From contig DATENU010000024.1 in assembly GCA_035274845.1 (NCBI GenBank), positions 310,001 to 374,000 on the forward strand: a stretch of DNA of 64,000 bases. Reading direction: 5' to 3'. The number at the start of each line of letters is the position of its first letter. Position 1 is the stretch's first letter. Below are positions 8,542-16,985 of the stretch, in pieces. This stretch comes from Chthoniobacterales bacterium. Its GTDB lineage: Bacteria; Verrucomicrobiota; Verrucomicrobiia; Chthoniobacterales; UBA10450. Under the pieces are notes generated by a model. That model was given only the letters and a program-made list of their open reading frames with translations. It did no database searches and was not told the origin of the DNA. The translations under genes and the position numbers were made by a program.

Positions 8542-9323
8542 ATTCCCCGCAGGCTTCCGCCAACGATCTCATTTTTGGGTGGGACACGCCGGCCCGAAGC
8601 AAAAGGACGATAGCTGGATTCCTTCTCGCCTCGCTCGCAGTTCACGCTTTGGGGTTTTACCTTTTTCAGATCCTCTATCCCCCGGCGGTGGCGCTGTTGC
8701 CTCCGCCTGGACGCGTCAGTTTGATTGCACCGAACTCGGATGAAGGCCGTCTCCTGCTTCGTTGGCTTGATGCCGAAGATCCCGCCCTCGCTTCCACCAC
8801 TCAGCCGCCGGTCGAAGGAAAATCACTGGTCATGCCCACGATTCAGCACGCGCCCTCATACCTCGGTCGCCAGTCCCCTCTCGTGGAACTGCCACCGGCT
8901 CCCCCGGCGGTCCGCGTCCCGAGCGCCCGCCCCCCTGCTCCCGTCGAACGCGTGGCACCGCGTCCTCAACCTCTGACGAAAGTCGCCCCTACCGTGGTTC
9001 GGTTCTCCGCCGAGTTCGACAGGCTCGGGCCGCCCCAAAGTCCCGATTTCAAATTCCAGACGCTGAGTCACGAGTCGCCGCAAGCCGCGCACTTCCGAGT
9101 GGCGATCGATAAAAAAGGAAATGTCTCTTACTGCTTTCTGCAGGATTCGTCCGGAGACGCGACTCTCGATGCGCAGGCGCGATCTTACCTTATGCTTTGC
9201 CGCTTCCCTTCCGCGCCTGGCGCCTCCGCCCCCGCCGATTTCACCTGGGGCATGGCGACCGTCGAATGGGGCAACGACATCGTCTCGTCCTCTTCGCCCA
9301 CCCCGGGAAATAACGCGCCGTGA
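8538..9323 (+). CDS. TonB-like energy transducer
   Basis: A 261-residue protein with one N-terminal membrane anchor (about 28-52), a long proline-rich periplasmic spacer (about 85-150), and a C-terminal domain (VAIDKKGNVSYCFLQDSSGDATLDAQA) resembling the TonB C-terminal fold that contacts outer-membrane receptors. Gene order after exbB and exbD agrees. The C-terminal similarity is modest, so it may be a diverged TonB or TonB-like protein. No complete receptor gene is adjacent. Confidence 0.72.
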   Translation: MNSPQASANDLIFGWDTPARSKRTIAGFLLASLAVHALGFYLFQILYPPAVALLPPPGRVSLIAPNSDEGRLLLRWLDAEDPALASTTQPPVEGKSLVMPTIQHAPSYLGRQSPLVELPPAPPAVRVPSARPPAPVERVAPRPQPLTKVAPTVVRFSAEFDRLGPPQSPDFKFQTLSHESPQAAHFRVAIDKKGNVSYCFLQDSSGDATLDAQARSYLMLCRFPSAPGASAPADFTWGMATVEWGNDIVSSSSPTPGNNAP

Positions 9324-9559
9324 TTCGGGTCAGCCTCTCTGCCCTGGTCACGATCTATTTGCTTGTTTTTCTTGCGGCGGTTTTTCTGCTCTGGATAGTA
9401 GGTGAGTGGAATCGTCGCCGTCGCGAACGTCGCGCTTTGCGCTATCGACTGCGGTGCGTGATTTGCGCGTTTGAATTTGAAGATCGAACGCCCGCTTTGC
9501 TTCCGCGCTGTCCACGGTGCGGAAGCTTGAACGAACGTTTTAAACCGGAACAAATTTAA
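9320..9559 (+). CDS. Small membrane-anchored zinc-ribbon protein
   Basis: A 79-residue protein starting at GTG 9320, overlapping the TonB-like gene by 4 bp. It has a single helix (about 8-28), a strongly basic stretch RRRRERR, then a CxxC pair (C46, C49) and a CPRC pair (C64, C67) that together form a rubredoxin-like zinc ribbon. Function not recognised. Its tight coupling to the exbB-exbD-tonB genes suggests an accessory role in that system. Confidence that it is a gene is good because of the overlap and the intact cysteine pairs. Confidence 0.7.
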   Translation: MIRVSLSALVTIYLLVFLAAVFLLWIVGEWNRRRRERRALRYRLRCVICAFEFEDRTPALLPRCPRCGSLNERFKPEQI

Positions 9560-9561
9560 TC

Positions 9562-10740
9562 ATGGGAATGTGGATTGGCCGTAATCGTAAAGCTCGCGTG
9601 ACCTACGGTTTCGACGAGATCGCCCTCGTGCCGGGCCGGGTCACAATTAATCCGAACGAAGTCGACATCGCCTGGCAATTGCCGCGGCGCGATGCCGAAC
9701 CGCTGAAATTCAAAATCCCGATCCTGGCCAGCGCCATGGACGGCGTGGTCGATGTCCGGTTCGCCATTGAGATGAGCAAGCTCGGCGGCCTGGCGGTCCT
9801 GAATCTCGAGGGCGTCCAGACTCGCTACAAAAACCCACAGGAAGTCCTGCAAAAAATCGTCGAAGCCGACAAGGCGGAGATCACTCACCTGCTCCAAAAA
9901 ATTTACCAGGAACCGGTCCAGGAAGATCTGATCGCTGCTCGCATTCGCCAGATCAAAGACAGCGGCGCCATCGCCGCCGTGAGCTCGATCCCGCAACGGG
10001 CGGCGGAATTTGGCCGGATTGCGCAGGAAGCGGGCGCCGACGTTTTCGTGGTGCAGAGCACTGTCTCGACCGTGCGCCACATCTCGTCAGAGTATAAATC
10101 GCTCGATCTCGAAAAATTCTGCCGGGAGATGCGCACTCCGGTTATTGTCGGCAACACGGTCGGCTACGACGTGACTTTCGAGATCATGCAATGCGGTCCG
10201 GCCGCGGTGCTCATTGGCGTCGGGCCGGGCGCAGCCTGCACGTCACGCGGCGTGCTTGGTTTGGGCGTGCCGCAGGTGACGGCGACGGTCGATTGCGCCG
10301 CCGCGCGTGACGCTTATTTCAAGAAAACCTCCCGTTATGTTCCGATCCTGACCGACGGGGGCATGAGCAAGGGTGGCGACGTTTGCAAAGCGCTGGCCTG
10401 CGGCGCGGACGCCGTCATGGTAGGCAGCGCGTTTGCGAAAGCACATGAAGCGCCCGGCTGCGGCTACCATTGGGGAATGGCAACCCCGCACGCGAATTTA
10501 CCGCGAGGCACTCGCATCAAAGTCGGCGCGACCGGCTCCCTCAAACAAATCCTGTTCGGTCCGGCCGAGGTGGATGACGGAAGCCAGAACCTCGTGGGAG
10601 CGATCACAACCTGCATGGGCAACGTGGGCGCGCGGGACATTACCGAGTTTCAACAAACCGAAATCATCATCGCTCCATCGATCAAGACGGAAGGAAAACT
10701 ATTCCAGACCGTCCAGAGCGTGGGCATGGGAACGCGTTAA
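9562..10740 (+). CDS. GuaB3-family IMP dehydrogenase-related protein
   Basis: A 392-residue IMPDH/GMPR-type TIM barrel without CBS domains. The opening (MGMWIGRNRKARVTYGFDEIALVP) and the AWQL and LGGLAVLNLEG segments match the GuaB3 subfamily rather than canonical GuaB of about 490 residues. The IMPDH loop GVGPGAACTSRGVLGLG holds the catalytic-type Cys226. LTDGGMSKGGDVCKALACGADAVMVG is the phosphate-binding part. It could oxidise IMP to XMP or reduce GMP; the sequence alone does not decide. It starts 2 bp after the zinc-ribbon gene and is followed 6 bp later by fabF. Confidence 0.85.
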   Translation: MGMWIGRNRKARVTYGFDEIALVPGRVTINPNEVDIAWQLPRRDAEPLKFKIPILASAMDGVVDVRFAIEMSKLGGLAVLNLEGVQTRYKNPQEVLQKIVEADKAEITHLLQKIYQEPVQEDLIAARIRQIKDSGAIAAVSSIPQRAAEFGRIAQEAGADVFVVQSTVSTVRHISSEYKSLDLEKFCREMRTPVIVGNTVGYDVTFEIMQCGPAAVLIGVGPGAACTSRGVLGLGVPQVTATVDCAAARDAYFKKTSRYVPILTDGGMSKGGDVCKALACGADAVMVGSAFAKAHEAPGCGYHWGMATPHANLPRGTRIKVGATGSLKQILFGPAEVDDGSQNLVGAITTCMGNVGARDITEFQQTEIIIAPSIKTEGKLFQTVQSVGMGTR

Positions 10741-10746
10741 CATTCC

Positions 10747-11997
10747 ATGATCTCGGACCGGAGAGTTGTCATCACTGGCATGGGCGTGGTTACGCCCGTG
10801 GGGAACGATCTGGAAACGTTCTGGCGCCATCTCAAGGAGGGCGTCAGCGGCATCGGCAAAATTCAGGCGTTCGATGTCAGCGGGTACGATTGCCAGATCG
10901 CGGGCGAGGTTCGGGATTTCGATCCAAAAAACTATTTCGCCAATCCGAAGGAAGTTCGCCGCACTGACCGTTACACGCACCTGGCCATGGCCGCGGCAAA
11001 GATGGCGAAGGATGACAGCGGGATCGACCTGGAGAGAGTGGACCGCCTCCGCTTTGGCGCGATCGTGAGCAGCGGAATCGGCGGCCTGAAGACGCTCGAA
11101 GACCAGCACTCGGCGCTCCTTAACAAGGGGCCGTCACGGGTCTCCGCCTTCACCATCCCAATGCTTATTAGCAACATGGCAAGCGGGCTGATTTCGATGG
11201 AATACGGATTGAAGGGACCGAATCTCTGCATCGTTACGGCCTGCGCGACCTCGAACAACGCCATTGGAGAATCCTGGCGCATGATCAAGTTTGGGGACGC
11301 GGACATCTTTCTGGCAGGTGGCGCGGAGGCATCGATCATCCCGATCGGGCTAGCGGGTTTCTCGGCGATGAAAGCGCTCAGCACGCGCAACCAGGAACCG
11401 GAGCGCGCCTCGCGCCCGTTCGACCGCGATCGCGACGGCTTCGTCATGGGCGAGGGCGCCGGCGTCGTGGTGGTCGAAGAACTCGAGCACGCGAAAGCGC
11501 GCGGAGCGAAAATTTATTGCGAGCTCACTGGTTACGGCCTGTCAGCCGACGCCTACCACATGACGGCGCCGCCGCCGGATGGCGAAGGCGCTGCCCGGGC
11601 GATGAAAATTGCGCTCGATCATGCCCGGACCAACGCCAGCCAGGTCGATTATGTGAATGCCCACGCCACCTCGACTGGACTCGGCGACATCTGTGAAACT
11701 CGCGCACTCAAGACGGTTTTCGGCGCAGACGCAAAGACGGTTTCGATTAGTTCGACCAAATCGATGACTGGCCACTTGTTAGGCGGGGCTGGCGCTGTTG
11801 AAATGGCAGCCTGCGCCCTGGCCATCCGCGATTCGGTTATTCCGCCGACGATTAACCTCGAGAATCCTGATCCCGAGTGCGACCTGGACTACACGCCCAA
11901 TGTGGCGAAGGAAAAGAAGCTGCGCGTCGTGCTCAACAATTCCTTTGGGTTCGGCGGCCATAACGCCACGCTCGTCCTGTCGGAATTTACCGGGTAG
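10747..11997 (+). CDS. fabF: Beta-ketoacyl-ACP synthase II (FabF)
   Basis: FabF condenses malonyl-ACP with acyl-ACP in fatty acid elongation. The 416-residue product has the thiolase fold start RRVVITGMGVVTPVG, the active cysteine at C166 in VTACATSNN, the first histidine in NAHATSTGLGD, and the second in TKSMTGHLLGGAG. The region after the cysteine (ATSNNAIGESW) differs slightly from the common ASGAHAIG type. The gene is 6 bp behind guaB3. No acpP or fabG neighbours are present, so it stands apart from the main fab cluster. Confidence 0.93.
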   Translation: MISDRRVVITGMGVVTPVGNDLETFWRHLKEGVSGIGKIQAFDVSGYDCQIAGEVRDFDPKNYFANPKEVRRTDRYTHLAMAAAKMAKDDSGIDLERVDRLRFGAIVSSGIGGLKTLEDQHSALLNKGPSRVSAFTIPMLISNMASGLISMEYGLKGPNLCIVTACATSNNAIGESWRMIKFGDADIFLAGGAEASIIPIGLAGFSAMKALSTRNQEPERASRPFDRDRDGFVMGEGAGVVVVEELEHAKARGAKIYCELTGYGLSADAYHMTAPPPDGEGAARAMKIALDHARTNASQVDYVNAHATSTGLGDICETRALKTVFGADAKTVSISSTKSMTGHLLGGAGAVEMAACALAIRDSVIPPTINLENPDPECDLDYTPNVAKEKKLRVVLNNSFGFGGHNATLVLSEFTG

Positions 11998-12015
11998 ATC
12001 TCCGGCCCGGGAAAA

Positions 12016-12483
12016 TTACTGGTCGGCGAAAACAGGCGCCGCGGTGATGTCGGAAGCATCGAAAGAAAAGCCGTGGCCGTTTTTCGAGAGAGCCTTCAGT
12101 AAAGCCCCGACGTTCTGGGCTGCGCTGGCGGAATAAAATCGCACCAGTCCAACTGTCGTGCGCCGTCCGAAAACGGTGATCATGATCGTGTCGTCATCGA
12201 CCGAGTTCATGAAAATGTGATTGCCGTTTCCCTGGTGATAAAGCGCGTTGAACTCCACTTCGCCAATCCGGCGGGCCAGTTCCTTCGTGGCGGCAAACGA
12301 TCCGGCCGCAAGCGCGGCGATGATTGTGACGTCCATCACCGTCATGTCGCCAAACTGTGAGATGACGTTGCCCCCGCGGTCGATCACCACGGTCAGCTCC
12401 GCCTCGGCCTTTTGGAGAAAGTCTCCCAGCACCCCATCCAAATTCGCGACGTCGTCGATGGTCAGGCACGGGATCGCATTCAT
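12016..12483 (-). CDS. Roadblock/LC7-domain protein, MglB-like
   Basis: A 155-residue protein with a roadblock/LC7 fold: ELTVVIDRGGNVISQFG, AALAAGSFAATKELARRIGE, then FMNSVDDDTIMITVFG and a helix ending the domain. MglB-type proteins act as GTPase-activating partners of MglA and mark a cell pole. It starts inside the stop codon of the MglA-like gene (ATGA overlap), so the pair is translationally coupled. It is the last gene of the motility operon and is convergent with fabF. Confidence 0.82.
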   Translation of the reverse strand: MNAIPCLTIDDVANLDGVLGDFLQKAEAELTVVIDRGGNVISQFGDMTVMDVTIIAALAAGSFAATKELARRIGEVEFNALYHQGNGNHIFMNSVDDDTIMITVFGRRTTVGLVRFYSASAAQNVGALLKALSKNGHGFSFDASDITAAPVFADQ

Positions 12484-13148
12484 ACCGCGGCCCCTTCCTT
12501 CTTCGGCATGGGCTCGACCGGGATCGCCACCGGCGCGGGCGCCGTCTTAGGCGCATCGCTCTGTTTGCTAAACTTGTGCAACAAAATCTGTGAGACCGCG
12601 TTGAGAGAAGCGAAAACGTTTTGCCCCGTGCTCGAAATAACTTCAAAGCTTTGAACCCGCTTCTTCCGATTGTTTAGGACGTATTCGAGATAATTGACCG
12701 GGGCGACATTTTCCAGGTCCCGTTTGTTGTATTGGAGGACGTAAGGAATTTCGTCGATCGAGATATTTTGCTTGGCCAGGTTATCCTCGAGGTTTTTGAA
12801 GCTCTCGACGTTTTCCTCCATCTTTTCCCATTGCGAATCGGCCACGAAAATAACGCCGTCGACGCTACGCAAAACGAGCTGCCGGGTGGCGTTGTAAATG
12901 ACCTGACCCGGCACCGTATAAAGCTGGAACTTGGTCACGAATCCCTTGATCACGACTGCGTTCAAAGGCAGGAAATCGAAGAACAACGTGCGATCTGCCG
13001 CCGTTGCCAGGGACACGAGATCGCCTCGGTTCTCGGGATTAATGCGCTTGTGGATGTAACCGAGGTTCGTGGTCTTTCCGCACAGCGCCGGACCGTAATA
13101 AACGATCTTAAACTGAATCTCTCGGCTTGCGTAATTGATAATCGACAT
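12480..13148 (-). CDS. MglA-like small GTPase
   Basis: A Ras-like GTPase of 222 residues that in other bacteria switches cell polarity and controls type IV pili. Motifs: P-loop GPALCGKT (19-26), the MglA-type switch TVPGQ (77-81) in place of the Ras DTAGQ, FVADSQ, and base-recognition NKRD (140-143). The C-terminal 25 residues are proline- and alanine-rich. The open frame runs back to 13259, but the ATG at 13148 has a Shine-Dalgarno (AAGGA) 7 nt upstream and begins the conserved MSIINYASREIQFKIVYYG. It overlaps the MglB-like gene by 4 bp. Confidence 0.92.
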   Translation of the reverse strand: MSIINYASREIQFKIVYYGPALCGKTTNLGYIHKRINPENRGDLVSLATAADRTLFFDFLPLNAVVIKGFVTKFQLYTVPGQVIYNATRQLVLRSVDGVIFVADSQWEKMEENVESFKNLEDNLAKQNISIDEIPYVLQYNKRDLENVAPVNYLEYVLNNRKKRVQSFEVISSTGQNVFASLNAVSQILLHKFSKQSDAPKTAPAPVAIPVEPMPKKEGAAV

Positions 13149-13158
13149 GGAGAAATCC

Positions 13159-15243
13159 TTAAACCGGGTGGGAATATTTTCGGGAAAGCTCGAGGACAAC
13201 GCGGGAGAGTTTCTCGCGCGCCTCCGCCGGCAAATCGATCGTTGCATGGAGCGCGCCAAGGCAAAGGTTTTCGCGCATAAAAAATGTGACCGTGCCCTTG
13301 GTGCACGAGAGCGTCATGCTGCGGAGAGTCCCTAGCTTCGTATCCACCAGATGATTCTCGACGCGCTGCATTAGAGCAGGCGCCATCGCGCAAAGACCTT
13401 CCGCCTCCACGTCTGGAGGCAGGCTTCCCGCCAGACTGAGGCCGTCGCCAAAAGTAATCGCGCACGCCTTGACCCCGGCGATCTTGTTAACGTGATCCAC
13501 CACCGACTTTCCGTCGAGCTTATCGTCGGTATCGAGCGCGACCTGCAGCGGTGAGCGCGGTGGCCGATCCAAAGCCTTTCCTTCCGGCAGCTCGATTGGC
13601 TCTGCTTCGACTACGGGCGCTACCGGTTCTACCGGCGCAGCCGGCGCTGGCTCTGGTTGAGCCGCCACCGGTTCAGGAGTAATTGCCGCAGGCTTGGCGA
13701 CCGGCGTCGCGGGCACATTGAAACGTTTGGCGTCCTCCTCCGCCTTTGCGGAAAATGGCGTTGCGAAGTTTGCCCCCGCTTCCTGTTCCACCTGGTCGTC
13801 GCGCATCCGCAAAGTCGAGGTGGGCAGGTTTTTCAGGACTTCTCGCAACGGCAATGAAACATCGATGGGGGGATCGCCGGCCTGGAATTGGCTGCGAAAC
13901 TGTGAGGGCAGACAGGTTTCGAAAACTTTCGCGGTTACGCTGATCCGGCCCGCGGCCAGTTGGGGCTCGATCAGGGCAAAGGGGATCTCGATGAGCTCGG
14001 CTTCCGGGACACTGCCGGTATCGCCGCTCCATTGCATCGGCGGCAGCTCCTGCACGATGGACTTGAGCGCCAGCTTGATTTTGACCTCTGCGGCAACAGC
14101 GGGTTTGGGATTGAGCGCAATCGGCGCGGGCGGCGGGACGGCGGCGACGGGCGCTGGGGTCTGCGGCTTATCCGTCGAAACCGCGAGAGTTTCCGCGGTC
14201 AGCCAAGGCTCAACTTTCGGCCGCGCGTCCTCCGACGGCGGCGTCATCTTGAACGGAATCCGAACCGGGGTCGGGGTCGGGGGCGTGGGTGAAGAAGTCG
14301 GAACGGACGGCCCGCTTGAGGCTGGAACACTCTCAGGTGCGGGCACGTCCGTTCCATTCGGTGAAAGTTTGAAAGGAATTCGGGCGGGTGATTGGGTGCG
14401 GTTATCTCGGGCCGGTTGTGCCGCCGGCATCTTAAATGTGGCATCGGTCACGGGCTCCGGCTCGGCAAAGGCGAATGCTTCCGCGGTAGCGGGTTCGACC
14501 CGAACTGGCGGGAGATCTCCCGTTTCGAGCGGCTCCATCGTTGTCCCGAAATGCTGGTTGTCCTCGAGCGTCACCTTCAGAAACGGCGTCTCCACTTGCG
14601 GAACCGCGCGGGCCCGCTCCTGATCGGCGCGAACCTGCAGGCTGCTGAATTGCTCCAGCACTTTATTGAACGGCAACTTCAGTTGGGAAGCGTCGGCGGG
14701 TTCGACCGTGCGGAGAAAAATCTCAGGCACCTGCTGATAAACGGTAGCGAGCGAAACCGCCGGTTTCCCGTTGGCCATTCCTCTTTCGACTTCAGATGCC
14801 TTCAGGAGAATTCGCCGCGTGAGATCGATGCTTTCCGCCGGTTTAACGTAACCGGCTGGCATTTCCGCGAGGACGTCGCCTAACTCCAGCGAGATCACGC
14901 GCTCAACGACCGGTTCCAGGGCGAGTGCCACGGCTGGCGGCAGGTCGCGCTGCACGACCGGCATGGAAGGAGGGGCAAAGGCGATCGTGCGGGGCGCCCC
15001 CGGCGGCGGCGCCACCATGGTAGCCGCCCCGTTAGTGCCCCCGAGGGCGGTCGAACGTGAGGCCATTTCAAACGGGTCCTGCGGCGCAATTGTGCGGGTG
15101 GCATTTGGCATGACCGTCTTGCTGAACCGCTCGCTGCTCGGTTTCTCGAGCGGCGGCAGCACAGGCTTTGGCGCTGCCGCGTTCTCTTTCGGGGCGGCGT
15201 CGGTCTTGCCTCGTTTGAAATAACTGAGAAAAGGAATCGTCAT
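13159..15243 (-). CDS. Large proline-rich protein with an internal duplication and a C-terminal LC7-like domain
   Basis: A 694-residue protein with no recognised family for most of its length. Residues about 115-223 and 387-499 are copies of one domain: ISLELGDVLAEMP matches IKLALKSIVQELP, KLPFNKVLEQF matches SLPLREVLKNL, and both end near ETPF/ATPF. The linkers between and after them are rich in proline, alanine and valine and repeat the motif ARIPFKLSP/VRIPFKMTP. Residues about 564-690 resemble a roadblock/LC7 domain. It lies between pilB (7 bp) and mglA (10 bp), so a scaffold linking the pilus ATPase to the GTPase is the natural guess. Confidence 0.78.
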   Translation of the reverse strand: MTIPFLSYFKRGKTDAAPKENAAAPKPVLPPLEKPSSERFSKTVMPNATRTIAPQDPFEMASRSTALGGTNGAATMVAPPPGAPRTIAFAPPSMPVVQRDLPPAVALALEPVVERVISLELGDVLAEMPAGYVKPAESIDLTRRILLKASEVERGMANGKPAVSLATVYQQVPEIFLRTVEPADASQLKLPFNKVLEQFSSLQVRADQERARAVPQVETPFLKVTLEDNQHFGTTMEPLETGDLPPVRVEPATAEAFAFAEPEPVTDATFKMPAAQPARDNRTQSPARIPFKLSPNGTDVPAPESVPASSGPSVPTSSPTPPTPTPVRIPFKMTPPSEDARPKVEPWLTAETLAVSTDKPQTPAPVAAVPPPAPIALNPKPAVAAEVKIKLALKSIVQELPPMQWSGDTGSVPEAELIEIPFALIEPQLAAGRISVTAKVFETCLPSQFRSQFQAGDPPIDVSLPLREVLKNLPTSTLRMRDDQVEQEAGANFATPFSAKAEEDAKRFNVPATPVAKPAAITPEPVAAQPEPAPAAPVEPVAPVVEAEPIELPEGKALDRPPRSPLQVALDTDDKLDGKSVVDHVNKIAGVKACAITFGDGLSLAGSLPPDVEAEGLCAMAPALMQRVENHLVDTKLGTLRSMTLSCTKGTVTFFMRENLCLGALHATIDLPAEAREKLSRVVLELSRKYSHPV

Positions 15244-15250
15244 CGGTCGA

Positions 15251-16972
15251 TTAGTGGTCCTCGGCCGTGACGCGCCAGATTTCCTCCAGCGTAGTTATGC
15301 CTTCGAGCGCCTTATCAATTCCCACCATTCGCAGCGTCCGCATTCCCTCGCTGATCGCCTGGTTTTTCACGACCGCGGAAGAAGCGCGCTTGATAATGAG
15401 ACGGCGAATCGCCTCGCTCACCGGCAAGGCTTCGATGATCGCAACCCGGCCAAGATAACCGCGCCCCTTGCACCGATCGCAGCCGCTCCCGTGATAGAAG
15501 ACCGCCCCTTCCGGCGCAGCCATTGAAAGCCGTTCGAAAATCTCCGGTTCAGGGACGAACTCCTCGCGGCAATTTGTGCAGATCCGCCGAACAAGTCGTT
15601 GCGCGCAGGCCATGATGACGGAGCTCGAGATCAGGAATGGCTCGATCCCCATGTCATCGAGACGGGTAATGGCGCCGGCGGCATCGTTCGTGTGCAGCGT
15701 GCTCAAGACCTGGTGGCCGGTCAGCGCCGCTTTCACCGCGATGTCAGCCGTTTCGTTATCGCGAATTTCACCGACCATCACGATGTCGGGGTCCTGGCGC
15801 AGGATCGAGCGCAGGGCCGAAGCAAAATCGAGCCCGATGTCGTTGCGCACCGACACCTGGTTAATGCCGGAGAGCTCGTATTCGATCGGGTCCTCGACCG
15901 TCACGATGTTGTACTGCGGATTGTTGAGTTCCTGCAGGACCGAATAAAGGGTCGTGGTTTTTCCGGATCCGGTGGGGCCGGTCACGAGGATCATTCCGTG
16001 CGGCGCGTCGATCGCCTTCTTGAATTTGTCGAGCGTGGATTCATCCATGCCCATCTGGTCGATGCTGCCGGTGAGGGCAGTCTTGTCGAGAATACGAATG
16101 ACGATTTTTTCGCCGTACGCAGTTGGCAAAATCGAGACACGGAGATCGACCTCTTTCCCAAGAACCTTGATCCGAAAACGTCCGTCCTGCGGCACGCGGC
16201 GCTCGGCAATGTTCAGGCCGGCGAGAATTTTGATGCGCGAAGTGATTGCCAGCTGGAGCGCTTTCGGAGGCGACTCCGCTGCGATCAGTTCGCCGTCGAT
16301 ACGATAACGAAGTTTCAGCGTTCGCTGGAACGGCTCAATGTGGATGTCCGACGCCTTTTCCTTCACCGCCTGGACCAGGATCAGGTTGACGATCTTAATG
16401 ACGGGAGCGTCCTCACTGTCGGTCGCCAGGCGGTCGAGATCGATCTCTTCATTCTTTTTCGCCTGAACTTCCACGTCGCTCGCAGCGGCCGCGTCTTCCG
16501 CGACCTGCTTGAGCATTTCGGCCATCTTCGCGCCGCCATGGTGAACACCCGCCAGGGCATCGTTCACGGATTTTTCCGTCGCGATCATCGGGACCACTTC
16601 GAGCTGGACCCGACGCTTCACGTCGTCGACCGCGAGGACGTTCGTCGGGTCGGCCATGGCGACGAAAAGCTTGCCGTTCAAGCGCGCGATTGGGATGAGT
16701 TTGTTCGCCTTCGCCATGTCGCGGGGCACGAGCGACATCACTTCCTCCGGCACCCGCAATTTCGACAGATTGATCAGCGGCGTATTCAGGCAACGGCCCA
16801 TGCTGACCGTCATGTCCTGGTCGGTGACGAACTGTTTGTCCGTCAAAATTTTCAGGAGGCGTCCGCCCTCTTTTTGCTGAACGGCGGTCGCTTCCTCGAG
16901 TTGATTGGGCAGGAGGAGACCGTCCTCGATCAGGACATCGGCGATTCGTTCCGCGAAAGATTTGCTTCTCAT
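15251..16972 (-). CDS. pilB: Type IV pilus / type II secretion assembly ATPase PilB (GspE family)
   Basis: A 573-residue hexameric ATPase that drives pilus extension. It has an N-terminal MshEN/GspE_N domain (about 1-150), the AIRIEP-like segment SDIHIEPF (209-216), Walker A GPTGSGKTT (332-340), an Asp box, DPDIVMVGEIRD as Walker B, and the C-terminal zinc module with CTNC and CDRCKGRGYLGR. The upstream GTG/ATG extension to 17014 overlaps the previous gene; ATG 16972, starting MRSKSFAERIADVL, fits the family better. It is the second gene of the motility operon. Confidence 0.92.
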   Translation of the reverse strand: MRSKSFAERIADVLIEDGLLLPNQLEEATAVQQKEGGRLLKILTDKQFVTDQDMTVSMGRCLNTPLINLSKLRVPEEVMSLVPRDMAKANKLIPIARLNGKLFVAMADPTNVLAVDDVKRRVQLEVVPMIATEKSVNDALAGVHHGGAKMAEMLKQVAEDAAAASDVEVQAKKNEEIDLDRLATDSEDAPVIKIVNLILVQAVKEKASDIHIEPFQRTLKLRYRIDGELIAAESPPKALQLAITSRIKILAGLNIAERRVPQDGRFRIKVLGKEVDLRVSILPTAYGEKIVIRILDKTALTGSIDQMGMDESTLDKFKKAIDAPHGMILVTGPTGSGKTTTLYSVLQELNNPQYNIVTVEDPIEYELSGINQVSVRNDIGLDFASALRSILRQDPDIVMVGEIRDNETADIAVKAALTGHQVLSTLHTNDAAGAITRLDDMGIEPFLISSSVIMACAQRLVRRICTNCREEFVPEPEIFERLSMAAPEGAVFYHGSGCDRCKGRGYLGRVAIIEALPVSEAIRRLIIKRASSAVVKNQAISEGMRTLRMVGIDKALEGITTLEEIWRVTAEDH

Positions 16973-16985
16973 CTTGTCGCGCGTC

